Source: Hemicordylus capensis (lineage: Eukaryota > Chordata > Lepidosauria > Squamata > Cordylidae). From it: a DNA stretch of 64,000 bases. How positions within the stretch are numbered: position 1 is the stretch's first letter; each line of letters starts with the position of its first letter. The position numbers and the translations under genes are program-made. The stretch lies in NCBI RefSeq assembly GCF_027244095.1, contig NC_069657.1, forward strand, positions 241,096,674-241,160,673. Reading direction: 5' to 3'. This document shows positions 33,219-43,659 of this stretch, piece by piece. Under the pieces are notes generated by a model. That model ran no database searches and was not told the origin of the DNA. It saw nothing but the letters and a program-made list of their open reading frames with translations.

Positions 33219-34043
33219 GTGTGTAGAGGATTTAGTCTCCTCCACAGCAGTGGAAAATTGTTCCAACAATATGTGGTTGACGCTTACGTTAGAACAGAAG
33301 GCGCTCGCTTAAACTACCTCCGACTTAATCAGAAGGACTTACAAGTGGAACAATATCGTGGACTCTTAGATGCGCTGGAAACTCGAGCCAAACAAGAGAA
33401 CCTAAAAACAGGCAAGATGATAATATTACCATCTACGTTCCAAGGCAGCCCCAGGTACATGCAACAAAATTATCAAGATGCCATGGCCATAGTCAGAAGG
33501 TTTGGACGGCCAGATTTGTTTCTGACTTTCACTTGCAACCCAACTTGGCCAGAGATAAGAAATGCTATGCAAGGCAATCAAAGACCAGAACACAGACCAG
33601 ATGTAATTGTGCGTGTCTTTAAAATGAAATTAACAGCACTCCTGAAAGATATCTTAAAATGCCACATTTTGGGGACTGTCATTGCATACATCTATGTCAT
33701 TGAATTTCAAAAGCGAGGCTTGCCACATGCTCACATACTGCTAACGTTAGATTCAGCTTCCAAAATATGCACCAAAGAGGATATCGACAAATATGTAAGC
33801 GCAGAGCTACCTGATAAGCATGCCAGCCCAAGACTGTATGAAATTGTGACCAAATGCATGATCCATGGACCCTGTGGCACACTAAATCCACATGCACCTT
33901 GCATGAAGGAAGGTACATGCTGCAAACACTATCCAAAGGAGTTGAGGAACAGCACAGAGGAGAATGTGAATGGATACCCTCTCTACGGAAGGCGGACGAC
34001 ACTTCCGGAGAGAGTCGGAAAATATGACGTGGATAATCTCTGA
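33219..34043 (+). pseudogene. Helitron Rep nuclease domain (HUH)
   Basis: An open stretch of 274 codons starting within the domain (FSLLHSSGKLFQQYVVDAYV). It has the conserved ILPSTFQGSPRYMQQNYQDA, FGRPDLFLTFTCNPTWPEI and the HUH motif FQKRGLPHAHILLTLD (His-Ala-His at about residues 176-178, near 33726), then a Cys/His-rich tail (CMIHGPCG, CMKEGTCCKHYP). HUH Rep proteins nick and rejoin single-stranded DNA in rolling-circle transposition. It ends at a stop before the catalytic tyrosines, which lie in the next piece. Confidence 0.9.
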
Positions 34044-34079
34044 GTTGTGCCATATAATCACTGGACTTTACAGAAGTAT

Positions 34080-34530
34080 AATACGCACATATCAACGTTG
34101 AAGTGTGTGCCTCTGTCAAGAGCATCAAGTACCTGTACAAATATGTGTACAAAGGACATGATGCCGCATCAGTCAAACTAGAAATGGAGAAAAACACAGG
34201 AGTGCTTACTCATGATGAAATCACAACATTTCTTGATGGAAGATATGTTAGTGCCCCAGAGGCCATATGGCCAATAAATGAGTTCACCATGACAGTCACA
34301 CACCATAATCCGCTTACCAGTTCATTTGCCAGAACAACAGCAAGTGATCTATCACAAAGGCCAAGAAGAGCAGGCTATTGCTATGGTATCAACAAGACGC
34401 ACCATGTTAACTGCATGGTTCCAACGCAATCAGGAAGATAAACAAGCATGCAACTATACTTACACAGACATCCCAAAGCATTATGTCTATGATAAGATCC
34501 ACACAAAATGGAAAAGACGGCAATGAGGAG
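34080..34530 (+). pseudogene. Helitron Rep tyrosine segment
   Basis: Contains SIKYLYKYVYKGHDAASV (from about 34121), the region with the paired catalytic tyrosines of Helitron Rep, then LDGRYVSAPEAIWPINEF, also family-typical. Near 34330 the frame shifts: TAWFQRNQEDKQACNYTYTD continues in the neighbouring frame to a stop at 34526. Confidence 0.85.
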
Positions 34531-34550
34531 GGGAAGGAGTTATTTGAAGA

Positions 34551-35138
34551 ATGCCGGTAGTGAGCATCAAGGATACTGAAAGATTCTATCTGCGCATGCT
34601 ACTCACCCGAAATAGGGGTGCCATGGGATTCAAGAGTCTTAGGACTGTCAACAGGGTACTCTGTGAAAGGTTCCAAGAGACATGCAGAGACCTGGGACTT
34701 CTGGAAGGGGATAGAAATTGGCATGAAACACTCACTGAGGCGGCTCAGACACAAATGCCACACTCCCTACGAATGCTCTTCGCAATAATCTGTGCCTTTG
34801 GAGAGGCAGATGTGCCTGAACTTTGGAGACAACACAAGCAGACCCTATGTGAAGATTTGGTCCATAGATATTCAGAGGACACTGGCCCACAATATGCACT
34901 CTCAGAAATCGCAACTCTTCTGAAGACTTACGGATTGAGCCTCAAGAGCCTAAATCTGCCAGATGTCCATCTACCAGCAGCGATTCACAGTCAGCATTCC
35001 TTTGATATTCTGGAAGAGCAAGCTGCAGCGGAAAGATATACAAGTAAACTGAACAGAGAACAACAAATAGTTGCAAAAACTATACTTGAAGCGATATATG
35101 GTCAATCAACAGATACTCCAAAATGTTACTTCTTAGAT
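34551..35138 (+). pseudogene. Helitron linker between Rep and helicase
   Basis: Open frame with ERFYLRMLLTRNRGAMGFKS, LRTVNRVLCERFQETCRDLG and LNREQQIVAKTILEAI, the stretch leading into the helicase. It is cut just before the Walker A motif (…TPKCYFLD) by the MITE at 35139-35276. Resumption beyond the MITE is exact, because the target duplication supplies the last codons. Confidence 0.85.
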
Positions 35139-35276
35139 CAGGGATTCTCAACGTGTGGGTCCCCAGATGTAATTGGACTTCAACTCCCATAATTCCCAGC
35201 CAAAGGCCACTGGAGCTGGGGATTATGGGAGTTGAAGTCCAATAACATCTGGAGACCCACACGTTGAGAAACCCTG
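35139..35276. mobile_element. Second 138-bp hAT MITE inside the Helitron gene
   Basis: Same family and same length as 32993-33130, in inverted relation through its centre. Ends CAGGGATTCTCAACGTGTGG / CCACACGTTGAGAAACCCTG. 8-bp duplication TCTTAGAT (35131-35138) / TCCTAGAT (35277-35284), one mismatch. Confidence 0.93.
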
Positions 35277-35284
35277 TCCTAGAT

Positions 35285-36142
35285 GGACCAGCGGGAACAG
35301 GAAAGACATTTCTATATGCAACACTATTACACACAATCTGAGCCAAAGGACACCAGGCTACAGCTGTTGCTTCAACGGGAATAGCAGCAACTTTACTACC
35401 TGGAGGTAGAACCGCACACTCCGTGTTCAAAATACCACTAACCCTCAACACAAGTTCCACTTGCGATATAAAACCAAATTCAATGGAAGCCAGACACCTC
35501 ACCAACACAAAATTAATAGTATGGGATGAAGCACCCATGACACATGCACACGCATTCCTGGCTGTAGATCGGCTCCTCAAAGACCTCACAAAATCCTCCA
35601 AGGCATTTGGACGAAAAACCATCTTACTGGGAGGAGATTTCCGGCAAATCCTGCCAGTCATCATGAGAAGATCAAGATCTCTGACTGTAGCAAGCTGCCT
35701 AAAAAAACAACACATTTGGAAACACATTCAGGTACTGCAGCTTACCCAAAACATGCAAATTCAACACAATGAGAAAGAGTTTGCACAATGGCTCCTGGAT
35801 GTGGGCGAAGGTAAGAGCGGAGAAACTATCATGCTACCAGCACAATGCTATCCACCAATACAGGACCCCGTGGAACAACTATATGGGGACACAGACTTCA
35901 CAACAGTGACACCACAGCAACTCAAGGGGAGAGCCATTCTCACAGTCACAAACCACATGTCCCTGGAACTCAACAATCGAGTACTCGAGTGTCTACCAGG
36001 CCAAGAAGTAAGCTATGACAGTGTAGATAGCATTGTCAGCGACCATGAAGAAGATCGCCTAGCTTATCCAGAAGAGTTTCTCAACAGCCTGACCCCAACA
36101 GGAATGCCACCACACAAATTGCAATTAAAACAGGAGCAGTGA
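35285..36142 (+). pseudogene. Helitron PIF1-type helicase
   Basis: Motif I GPAGTGKTF (35285-35311) directly follows the MITE duplication. An in-frame TGA lies about 33 bp later (…LLHTI*AKGHQATAV). Then come STGIAATLLPGGRTAHS, motif II VWDEAP (about 35520), motif III LLGGDFRQILPV (about 35628) and LTQNMQIQ. The frame ends at 36142 in …PHKLQLKQEQ. A one-base frame change lies there, since the family sequence KLQxxxGAVIMLLRNL continues in the next frame. PIF1-like helicases unwind DNA during transposition. Confidence 0.9.
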
Positions 36143-36561
36143 TCATGCTACTAAGAAATCTGGCACCCATGAACGGACTGTGCAATGGGACACGTCTCAC
36201 GGTAACACACTTGCAACAAAACATAATAGAAGCAAAAGTTATAATTGACACTGAAAACACAGAAACAGTGCTCATACCACGTATCCCACTTATACCACTG
36301 GACACAAATATGCCTTTCAAATTTAAGAGAAGACAATTCCCAGTCAGACTTGCATTCGCCATGACCAACAAGTCACAAGGACAAACCTTTGATAAAATAT
36401 GGCTCTGCCTACAAGAACCAGTTTTCAGCCATGGACGACTATACATAGGACTATCTCGGGTCCAGTCATTGTACTCACTCACCGAGGTATCACCAAAGCA
36501 AGAGAGCACGAACTGCGTCTACAGAGAAATATACACCCTGGAGCACACACTGCAAGACTAG
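36139..36561 (+). pseudogene. Helitron helicase C-terminal end
   Basis: VIMLLRNLAPMNGLCNGTRL, then FPVRLAFAMTNKSQGQTFDK and the motif VI form GRLYIGLSRVQS, the conserved C-terminus of PIF1/Helitron helicases. It ends with a stop at 36561, about 380 bp before the 3' terminus. Confidence 0.9.
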
Positions 36562-36917
36562 GTGGCTGAGCAGCACAGACAAACAACATCAACAAAACAA
36601 AACAACCCCCCCCCAAAAAAAACCAGCCCCATCAAGACAAGACAAACAAACAAACAAAAATATCCCCAATACTCACTTTGGCCACTGGAAGGGCAAAACA
36701 CCTTCAACACTCACTTCGACCAGCAAACAGGAATGACATAAGAGACCCGTGGACGCTGGACCACGGTCAATGGATAGACACTAACACAATCTATCTGACA
36801 AGAAAACCATGAATGAGCCATGCACCCACTACAGAGAAAACAGAACTCAACAATGCAGTAAAGAAGACAAAACTACAGCACGCCACACAACAGACCAAAA
36901 GGCAAGTGCACTACTGG

Positions 36918-36940
36918 ATGCCCTGTGCAGGGTCAGCTAG
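36918..36940 (+). other. Helitron 3' terminus
   Basis: A short hairpin CCCTG-TG-CAGGG (36921-36932), seven bases, then CTAG before a T (36937-36941). Compact form of the conserved hairpin + CTRR end. Confidence 0.75.
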
Positions 36941-36982
36941 TTATCACTATATTGTAGAGGGCGACGGCTGAGAGAGTGTGGC

Positions 36983-37258
36983 TGATCAGGAGTGGCCAAC
37001 CTAAGGCTGTTTAGCTGTTGTAGGACTAGAGGTAAAGCGTGCCATCAAGTCGGTGTTGATTCCTGGCGACCACAGAGCCCTGTGGTTTTTCTTTGGTAGA
37101 ATACAGGAGGAGTTTACCATTGTCTCCTCCTGCGCAGTAGGAGATGATGCCTTTCAGCATCTTCCTGTATTGCTGCTGCCCGATATGTCGGCACTTAATA
37201 AGGACTACAACTCCCATCATTCCAAGCGACATTACTGGAGATGATGGGAGTTGTAGTT
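36983..37258. mobile_element. hAT MITE remnant split by a SINE
   Basis: CAGGAGTGGCCAACCTAAGGC ... GTTGTAGGACTA, then ACTACAACTCCCATCATTCC and GATGATGGGAGTTGTAGTT. The CCCATCAT...ATGATGGG core is the centre of the same type of palindrome as at 49986. A SINE occupies 37029-37197. Confidence 0.6.
37029..37197 (-). mobile_element. tRNA-derived SINE (second family), truncated
   Basis: Minus strand: GGTAAAGCGTGCCATCAAG, TTGATTCCTGGCGACCACAG, TTTGGTAGAATACAGGAGG, TGATGCCTTTCAGCATCTTCC and GCTGCTGCCCGATAT. The tRNA-like head is missing. Confidence 0.8.
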
Positions 37259-38196
37259 ATTTATTTATTTATTAAATTTATGACCCGCCCAAACTTACAT
37301 CTCTGTTGAGCCTCTGTTAATTAACAGTTGAGCCTCGAGTTGCTCACCCTTGACTTACAGAACGTTTGTGGCAGAGGAGTGATTTGAACTGGGAACTCTA
37401 AGTTTATCCCTTTTTTGCCTAGCTGCTCTTGCTTCACTAGGTTTTATAATGCAAATGTAAAACTCATCCCAGCCAAAATGCTAGTTTGCATTACAAATGC
37501 CTTGCATCCACTCTCTCTTCTGTATTAAGAGTGACCACATGAGTAGCTTCAGAGGGTCAGAGCAATTTAATCTTCAAGGTAGGTCCTTATACAAGAAACC
37601 AAGCACTCAAGAGTCTGGACCTGAAATCTGAAATCCCCAGTAGGTTTCTAAGTAATGTTCACAAGGATTAATTTGAATGTGTCATAGAGACTGCACTGCA
37701 CAGCTCAGCTTCATCACACTTTTTATTTTCAAAAAAGGTGTTAGAAAGAGCATCACCAAGTAAGCAGTGCTATAACAGTACATTCAAATTTGCTGAACAC
37801 CTAAGATGCCGCTTGGGCCAGGGGTGCCAACACTGACAGATCTAACTACTGAAGAATTAGAAGTATTTTCTGACTTCTAGAAACTCTGGAGAAATACAAT
37901 ATCAAACATAACAGAAATAAAACATGCACAAGTAAAACATGTTGCATCCTTTTAATGCTGTATAAAACTGGGTTTGTGACGCTTATTTCTCTATGCTTTA
38001 TACTAAACTTGTATCATCAACTTTTATCTGTGGTTTTTGTATTGTCATATCTGTTTTTGTAAGCCACTTTGGGGGTTTTAAAATGAAAAGCGAGTTACAC
38101 TTTTAGAAAATAAATTTATGGCTCTTTTAATTATTCTCAAAAATACAAACAGATCTCCAGTAGTGACTTACTTTGTCATTCAGAAGCAAGGTTATT
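37259..38196. other. No gene recognised
   Basis: TTTATTTATT tract at 37259-37272, then AT-rich sequence. An L2/Sauria-like TTTTGTAAGCCACTTTGGGGG word is near 38055. No exon. Confidence 0.4.
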
Positions 38197-38204
38197 CCTA
38201 GGTA

Positions 38205-39405
38205 CAGGGCCATCCTTAAGGTGGGGCGACCAGGGCAATTGCCGCAAGCCCCATGCTGGCACAGGCCCCACTCTTGGCACACTGCAGTGCAGCCTGCCCT
38301 CCTCTCTCCCCCAGTCCCAGCCACTAAGCTCTCCCTCTGCAGCTGATCTTTTGTGTCTGTGTGCAGCTTGGAAGACTCCCAGGCAAGCTGCTAGAGTTCC
38401 CTCTCTCCCCACCTCTCAGCTGTTCGGTGGGTGGGCAGGGCTTCCAGAGAGGCCTCCATGCAGGCCTCCCTGAAGCTCAGGAAAGAAGCAGGCAGGCAGG
38501 TAGGCAGAGAGTGTCCAGCACCAGAGCTCTCTGCAGACCCTCTGCCCTGCCCTGCCCTGCCTTAGTAATGGAGATATGATGTGATTTCCTTTTTGTGGTT
38601 ATCCCCCCACCTTGAATATTTAGGGACTGGCTTGCCATGGGGCTTTGGTATTGAGCAGAGATGTAGGGCAGTGTGGGAGGAATATGTACCATTAAATTGA
38701 AGTGGAGTGGACAAATAGTTGGTTTTTAATTTTTTTTTAATTTAAAAAACCCCATTCAAAAAGTCCTGCAAGTGGCTTGTTTCATGGCAGAACATTACAA
38801 AAATGTCTGGAACTGAAGCTCAAACACACCATCACCACCACTACCTGGCCTTAGACAATCATTCCACTCCAATATGGAAGAATCTGCCCTTTACCTTCAT
38901 AAAAAAGGGTAAAACACCCCGCTTTCAGCCCCAGCCTTTAGATCACCTAGAATGACTTGGCATAGGGCTTTGGCCTTGAGCAGAGATGTAGGGCAGGGTG
39001 GGGGGAATATGTATATTTAAATAGAAGTGGATTGGACAAATTGTTGATTTTCTGTATTTTTTAAAAACCCTTCCAAAAAGTCCTATAAGTGGGTTTTTTT
39101 CATGGCAGAAAATTACAAAAACTTCTAGAGCAAACAATATATATTATTTATTTATGAATGCACTATGTTCAAGTTGATTTGCAACCCAGAAGGTCTGAGA
39201 ACTGTGAAGCACATGTGCTTTTTATTTTTATTTCTTTAGAAATGCATTATATGTCCAAGCTGGTTGGACATGTCCAAAAACCTCACTCACACTATTTACA
39301 CTGTATGTCATCAATCAGTATGGTTCTGTAAAGAAATAAAATGTTAAGGAGGCCCCACACATGCTGATTCACCCCCAACTCCACACCTCACTAGGGATGG
39401 CACTG
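38205..39405. mobile_element. 1.2-kb non-autonomous hAT
   Basis: Left end CAGGGCCATCCTTAAGG, right end CTAGGGATGGCACTG; flanked by a perfect 8-bp duplication CCTAGGTA (38197-38204 and 39406-39413). The interior includes two copies of a TTGGCATGGGGCTTTGGTATTGAGCAGAGATGTAGGGCA-like segment (38630 and 38955) and two of AAAAAGTCCTGCAAGTGGC (38758, 39078). No transposase frame. The same internal words occur in the 55263-56506 hAT in opposite orientation, so they are related. Confidence 0.85.
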
Positions 39406-39414
39406 CCTAGGTAA

Positions 39415-39905
39415 GTGTGCATAGGATTGTTGCTAGGCCAAGGACCTTTCCAAAGTAGCGGCTTTCTACATTAGTAGGGGGGAAATAATCTGTCCCTATT
39501 AGCAGTGACTCTCCAGTGACTGCTGCTGCTTTAGTTCCTTTAGTTTGCTGCTTTAGTTCCTTTAGAGCCAGCGTGGTGTAGTGGTTAGAGTGCTGGACCA
39601 GGACCAAGGTGACCTGAGTTCAAATCGCCATTCAGCCATGAAACTAGCTGGGTGACTCTGGGCCAGTCACTTCTCTCTCAGCCTAACCTACTTCACAGGG
39701 TTGTTGTGAGGAGAAACTTAATTATGTAGTACACTGCTCTGGGCTTCTTGGAGGAAGAGTGGGATATAAAATGTAAATAATAAATAAATAATGATATTTT
39801 CTCTTTAGAATGACCCCTTTGGGAGAGACAACCATCTACTCATTCTTTTTGCTATGTTCAGTTTGAGAACTTTTTGTTGAAAAGCAGCATCTAAATAACA
39901 ATAAT
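39415..39905 (+). repeat. L2-like LINE tail interrupted by a Sauria SINE
   Basis: Diverged left part with GCAGTGACTCTCCAGTGACTG to 39560, and right part with TTAGAATGACCCCTTTGGG and AAAAGCAGCATCTAAATAAC after the SINE. A 22-bp tandem duplication (GCTGCTTTAGTTCCTTTAG) sits at the junction. Confidence 0.6.
39562..39795 (+). mobile_element. Sauria SINE, full length
   Basis: AGCCAGCGTGGTGTAGTGG, A box TAGAGTGCTGGACC, B box GAGTTCAAATCGCC, GGGTGACTCTGGGCCAGTC, CACAGGGTTGTTGTGAGGAG, CTCTGGGCTTCTTGGAGG and tail AATAATAAATAAATAATG. Confidence 0.92.
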
Positions 39906-40776
39906 ATCTTGGACTTCATAGTTGACTTGGAAGGATTTTTACTTTTGCTTTGGTGTTTCGTCCTCAATTTTCTTGCAACTGTTATTCTGGCTGCCATACA
40001 AAAAGGGCCATAACTATGGTACAGTGAAGGATACATCTCTCTCTGTCTCATCTTCACAGTTGGGCCTGCAAAGGCTACTTGTTGGTTTTGATGCAGCCAC
40101 AAGCATCATAACCGAAATCACAGATCTTAACTCAGACTTTCACAACTTGTGACCCACCAAGCCAAATGCATAATCCAGCAGCCATCTGCTGTGTATTCAA
40201 CAAACCTCCTGCTTTGGCTGCCTGCCTCTGCATACAGAGCTGTAGAGCACCTGACAAGTCGTAAGGCATGAGTGGTGGGCCTCATCCAGCTCAGTGAGTT
40301 ACACTGTGCAGGCTTGTCTCACCTTCTTGAGTTAGGCCTTCCCAATCGTAAATTTAAGGCAATCAGTAGACAATTGTCACTGCTGGAATTTGATCTTGGG
40401 GGCACTTTAGAGGAGGGATGGGCAAATTTAAGGTAGCTACTTTCTTTTTGGCTGGAACCTTGAGAGCTACCAGCATAAAATAGTGACTTGAGGAGACTAA
40501 GTCAGTCACAGAATAGGCAGCTTGTACAAAAATACACATCCAAAAAATGGGTTTTATCCTCTGAATTCCAGGAGAATTTTGCTGCAAGAGAGGCTGCTGT
40601 GTGGGAAGAAACTGGAGAGAAATTAAAAGAAAGCCTGACCACTCAGAGAGATATTTTAAAAGGTAGGGCTATGCCCCCACTCAGTCAGCCAATCAGACTG
40701 AAAGTACTGGCTGGAAGAAAAGGGAGGGAGAAGGAAGCCTGAAAGCCTGGAGAGCTACTTCAGGAAACCCTAGGAG
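39906..40776. other. No gene recognised
   Basis: Possible eroded LINE reverse-transcriptase C-terminus around 40190-40350 (GCTTTGGCTGCCTGCCTCTG, ACAGAGCTGTAGAGCACCTG), too degraded to support. Confidence 0.35.
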
Positions 40777-40784
40777 TTAACAAA

Positions 40785-41703
40785 TAGGGATGTGCGAAAC
40801 GTTTCGGATACAAAACGTTTTGTACCCAAAACAGCCTGTTTCAGGTGTTTTGTAGACAAAACAAAACACCCATTTTCCAAATTCAAAAGTTTTGTATACA
40901 AAACAAAATGTCTCGGCTACAAAACGTTTTGTTGTTTTGGACCTCCATTTTGTGGTGATCTCTGAGTGAGTCTCCATTTTGTGTTTGACATCTCTTTGAA
41001 TTTCCCACCCTTCCAGCCTTCTGATCGGTGACCTAGATCATGGGCTGACCTGCTGACAATTTCCTCCTTGTTCCCCATGACTCTTTTGCTTCTTGCCACT
41101 CTTTACTGACCCTACATTGGCCAGGGGAAGGGTTGCTAACCCATGGGGTGCTGGGTTCTGTTGTTTCTGTGGTGTTCTGAGTGTAGATTCTCCGGTAGCA
41201 TATGAGAGTGGATTCTTGTTTTTCACTGAAAATCCCATATGCTACCAGAGAATCTACACTGAACATCTCAAAAACAACAAAACCCGGTACCCCACGGGCT
41301 TGTGGGTATGGGCGTGGTTGGTACCCTATGTGCACGACACAACCCCTCGAACAACCCCAGTACCCTCCCAAGTGGAATTATGGGGCTGCGGAAACCTCCA
41401 TTATTCCCTATGGGAGAAATCGTAAAGACACATCAACTTCAACAAATCACAAAAAATCAGCCCTTTGCCCAATTCCTTTGAAATTTGGGTGGTAGCTTCA
41501 ACCCATTGGACACTACAGCCACCACCCACTCTTTTTGCTCTGGAACCCTTTTTAAAAATCCAAATCGATTCGGATTCGGAAAATTCGGCTACAAAACAAA
41601 ACAGGGGTGATTCGGATTCAGAAAATTTGGGTACAAAACAAAACAGGGGTGTTTCGATTCAGATACAAATTGAAACAAGAAAATTCCAAAATGCACACCC
41701 CTA
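40785..41703. mobile_element. 919-bp hAT-type foldback element
   Basis: Ends TAGGGATGTGCGAAACG / AAAATGCACACCCCTA; perfect 8-bp duplication TTAACAAA (40777-40784 and 41704-41711). It has two internal structures. ACAAAACGTTTTGT-like dyads cluster near the left end and 'GGTACAAAACAAAACAGGGG' repeats near the right. In the centre, a long inverted repeat with arms of about 75 bp (41140-41215 and 41225-41300) is centred on TGTTTTTCACTG. No transposase. Confidence 0.88.
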
Positions 41704-41711
41704 TTAACAAA

Positions 41712-42618
41712 CTACCCAATGCCCTCTCCTGCCTCTATCTGCAAGGGAATTGCTCTTCTCATGTGAGTCAGTCCCACATATCTGGGGGCTGTGGCCAGGA
41801 AGGAAAGGGACTGCTGAACCTGGGGGAAATCAGACTGATGCAATCAGCCTCCTTGCCCATGTAGTCACTATGTTTAGATGCAGCCCTCTGTCTTTGGGGG
41901 GTCACTTGACAGAAAAGCAATACCCGTGTGACTAGAGATGCATGTCAATGAACTTTAAACTTGTTGAAATCATTTAGGAATCATTATGACCCAGCAGCCT
42001 GAAGCAGGGCAAGGAGGTCCAAGAAAGAATGGTAAGAGGGGAGCTGGATTTCACACAGTGAGTTACACTAACTTGCCAATTCTTTGGCTGCAACCTTTTA
42101 GTCATGGTATCGATTATCATCTGTATGTTATTCAATCTCATGTCTTTGTCTTTAAGAGAGAGAAAATGCACCAGAAGAAGAAGAAATGGCAAGAGAATCA
42201 ACATTCAAGGTACTGCTATACAACAAGCAGTCACCATGGAGATGGCAGTAGACCAACACAGGTAGAGAGTTTCAACAGGCTTGATATTTTCAGAATCAGA
42301 ATACAGAAAAGGAAAATCATTTATGTCAATATGTTGTCACGTACATCAGTGCACCACATCTTGAAATGCCTTTTGTTTCTTGAAGTCCACCCCTGGATAT
42401 CTTGCTGTGTATTAGAAGTACTTCAGCCTTAAACTGTATCCAGTAGGAGGCATCTGCTATTTTCATCTGCTGTAGCATCAGGTGTTTACTATGCCCTTGT
42501 TCAGCAACTAGTTTTTCTGGGCCAACTTTAAAAAGGGAAGGGGACAGTTGGGCCAAGGCAAGGTACCACCTCCAAAGATGCATGCCAGTAATTTCCATTA
42601 CCATTTCTTATGTCATTC
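41712..42618. other. No gene recognised
   Basis: Unique-looking sequence. The open frame 41986-42432 (+, 148 codons) has no recognisable domain, initiates in a weak context and has no conserved flanking splice signals. Confidence 0.4.
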
Positions 42619-42626
42619 ATTTATAG

Positions 42627-42762
42627 CAGGGATTCTCAAACTTGGTTCCTCAGGTGTTATTGGACGTCAACTCCCATAATCCCCAGCCTCAGTGGCCTTT
42701 GGTTGGGGATTATGGGAGTTGAAGTCCAATAACACCTGAGGACCCAAGTTTGAGAATCACTG
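42627..42762. mobile_element. 136-bp hAT MITE
   Basis: CAGGGATTCTCAAACTTGG ... CCAAGTTTGAGAATCACTG; 8-bp duplication ATTTATAG (42619-42626) / ATTTATAA (42763-42770). Almost complete palindrome; centre AACTCCCATAATCCCC / GGGGATTATGGGAGTT as in the Helitron copies, but with different outer arms (AACTTGG versus AACGTGTGG). Confidence 0.93.
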
Positions 42763-42851
42763 ATTTATAATAATTAAAATAATTATTTTATTTGCACCCC
42801 TCCAGCGCACTGCTGCTCTGGGCAGCTTAAAATAAAGACAATAATAAAGTA

Positions 42852-43188
42852 CTAGCCGGCCTTGCACAGAGCATCTGTGCGCTCTTCGGGGCCAGCAGTT
42901 ACCTCTTCCACCCCACCTTCTGCCCCAGTCTCCACTTCCAGGCCCAGCCGCCTCTCCTCCGCCCCACCACTTCAGCCTCCCCTACTTTCTCCCCCACCCC
43001 CACTCCTGGGCCTTGCCTCCGCGGCTGGGCTGGGCCCACCACTGCATCTGTGGCCAGGCCTGCTGCTGCCACGGCGACCAATCCTCCTGGGTGTGCCTCA
43101 GCCGATCAGGTCCATCCACCGCCCAGCCAATCAGCTGGGCGCTGGGACGCACATTCCAAGGCACACCCAGGAGAATTATATAGATAGA
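42852..43188 (-). mobile_element. 337-bp non-autonomous Helitron
   Basis: Read on the minus strand it begins TCTATCTATATAATTCTCC preceded by A, and ends GCACAGATGCTCTGTGC (hairpin), AAGGCCGG, CTAG before T. Both ends obey the Helitron rule (A|TC...CTRR|T). The interior is GC-rich and carries no gene. The open frame on the plus strand (42862-43227) is an artefact of the composition. The hairpin differs from that of the 36.9-kb Helitron, so it probably belongs to another subfamily. Confidence 0.85.
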
Positions 43189-43659
43189 TGGACTCCATTT
43201 CTAGAACAACCTTCCTTTTCCTCTTAGTTAGCAATGGAGCGGGGCAGGGGAGGCTTACACTCAGGAGGAGGCCAGACTCTAGTCACTGACCCTGCTCTAT
43301 GCTCAAGTCAAAGTCACTTGCTTATTGGTGAGAATGCTCCCCCAATGCAAGGGTATGCCATGACACAAGTCCAATGTATGAGGTAATTCAGTCCACAGCA
43401 CGTCTTCCTGCAGTCTCCCCTTTCCTCTCCATTAGCCTTATACAACAAAACTAATTTTCTAACTGGCTTGTAACATACTTGCCAGAAGTATTGGCCACCG
43501 TGGCCGTAATGCAGTTGTATATTCAGGGACATTTCTTTCCGAATGAATCTAAATGCTGACAGGCATTCTGGAATTTTGGCACAGCAAGATTCCCTTAGCT
43601 CCAGGAAAAAGGAACAATGTTTTGTCTTTTACAGAAAAGACAAAAAGTACAATTGGTCA
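43189..43659. other. No gene recognised
   Basis: Unique-looking sequence with no recognised feature. Confidence 0.4.

Larger units (their letters stand above)
29597..36940 (+). mobile_element. Large degenerate Helitron with Rep/helicase remains
   Basis: The 3' end is clear: a CCCTG/CAGGG hairpin, then TCAGCTAG followed by T (36921-36941), the CTRR|T terminus of Helitrons. The 5' end is a guess: TCTATCTGTCATTT preceded by A at 29596 fits the A|TC rule, giving about 7.3 kb. The body encodes, in order, an N-terminal CxxC-rich region, the Helitron-like N domain, a HUH Rep nuclease with its tyrosines, and a PIF1-type helicase (entries below). Frameshifts, stops and two MITE insertions show that it is inactive. 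The first 2 kb (29.6-31.5 kb) are unlike a normal Helitron leader and may be captured or accessory sequence. Confidence 0.8.

Noticed and set aside
41986-42432. 148-codon plus-strand open frame
   Set aside because: No recognisable domain, weak start context, and its sequence looks like ordinary intergenic DNA.
42862-43227. 121-codon plus-strand Ser/Pro-rich frame
   Set aside because: It lies within a non-autonomous Helitron on the other strand. The GC-rich composition keeps it open.
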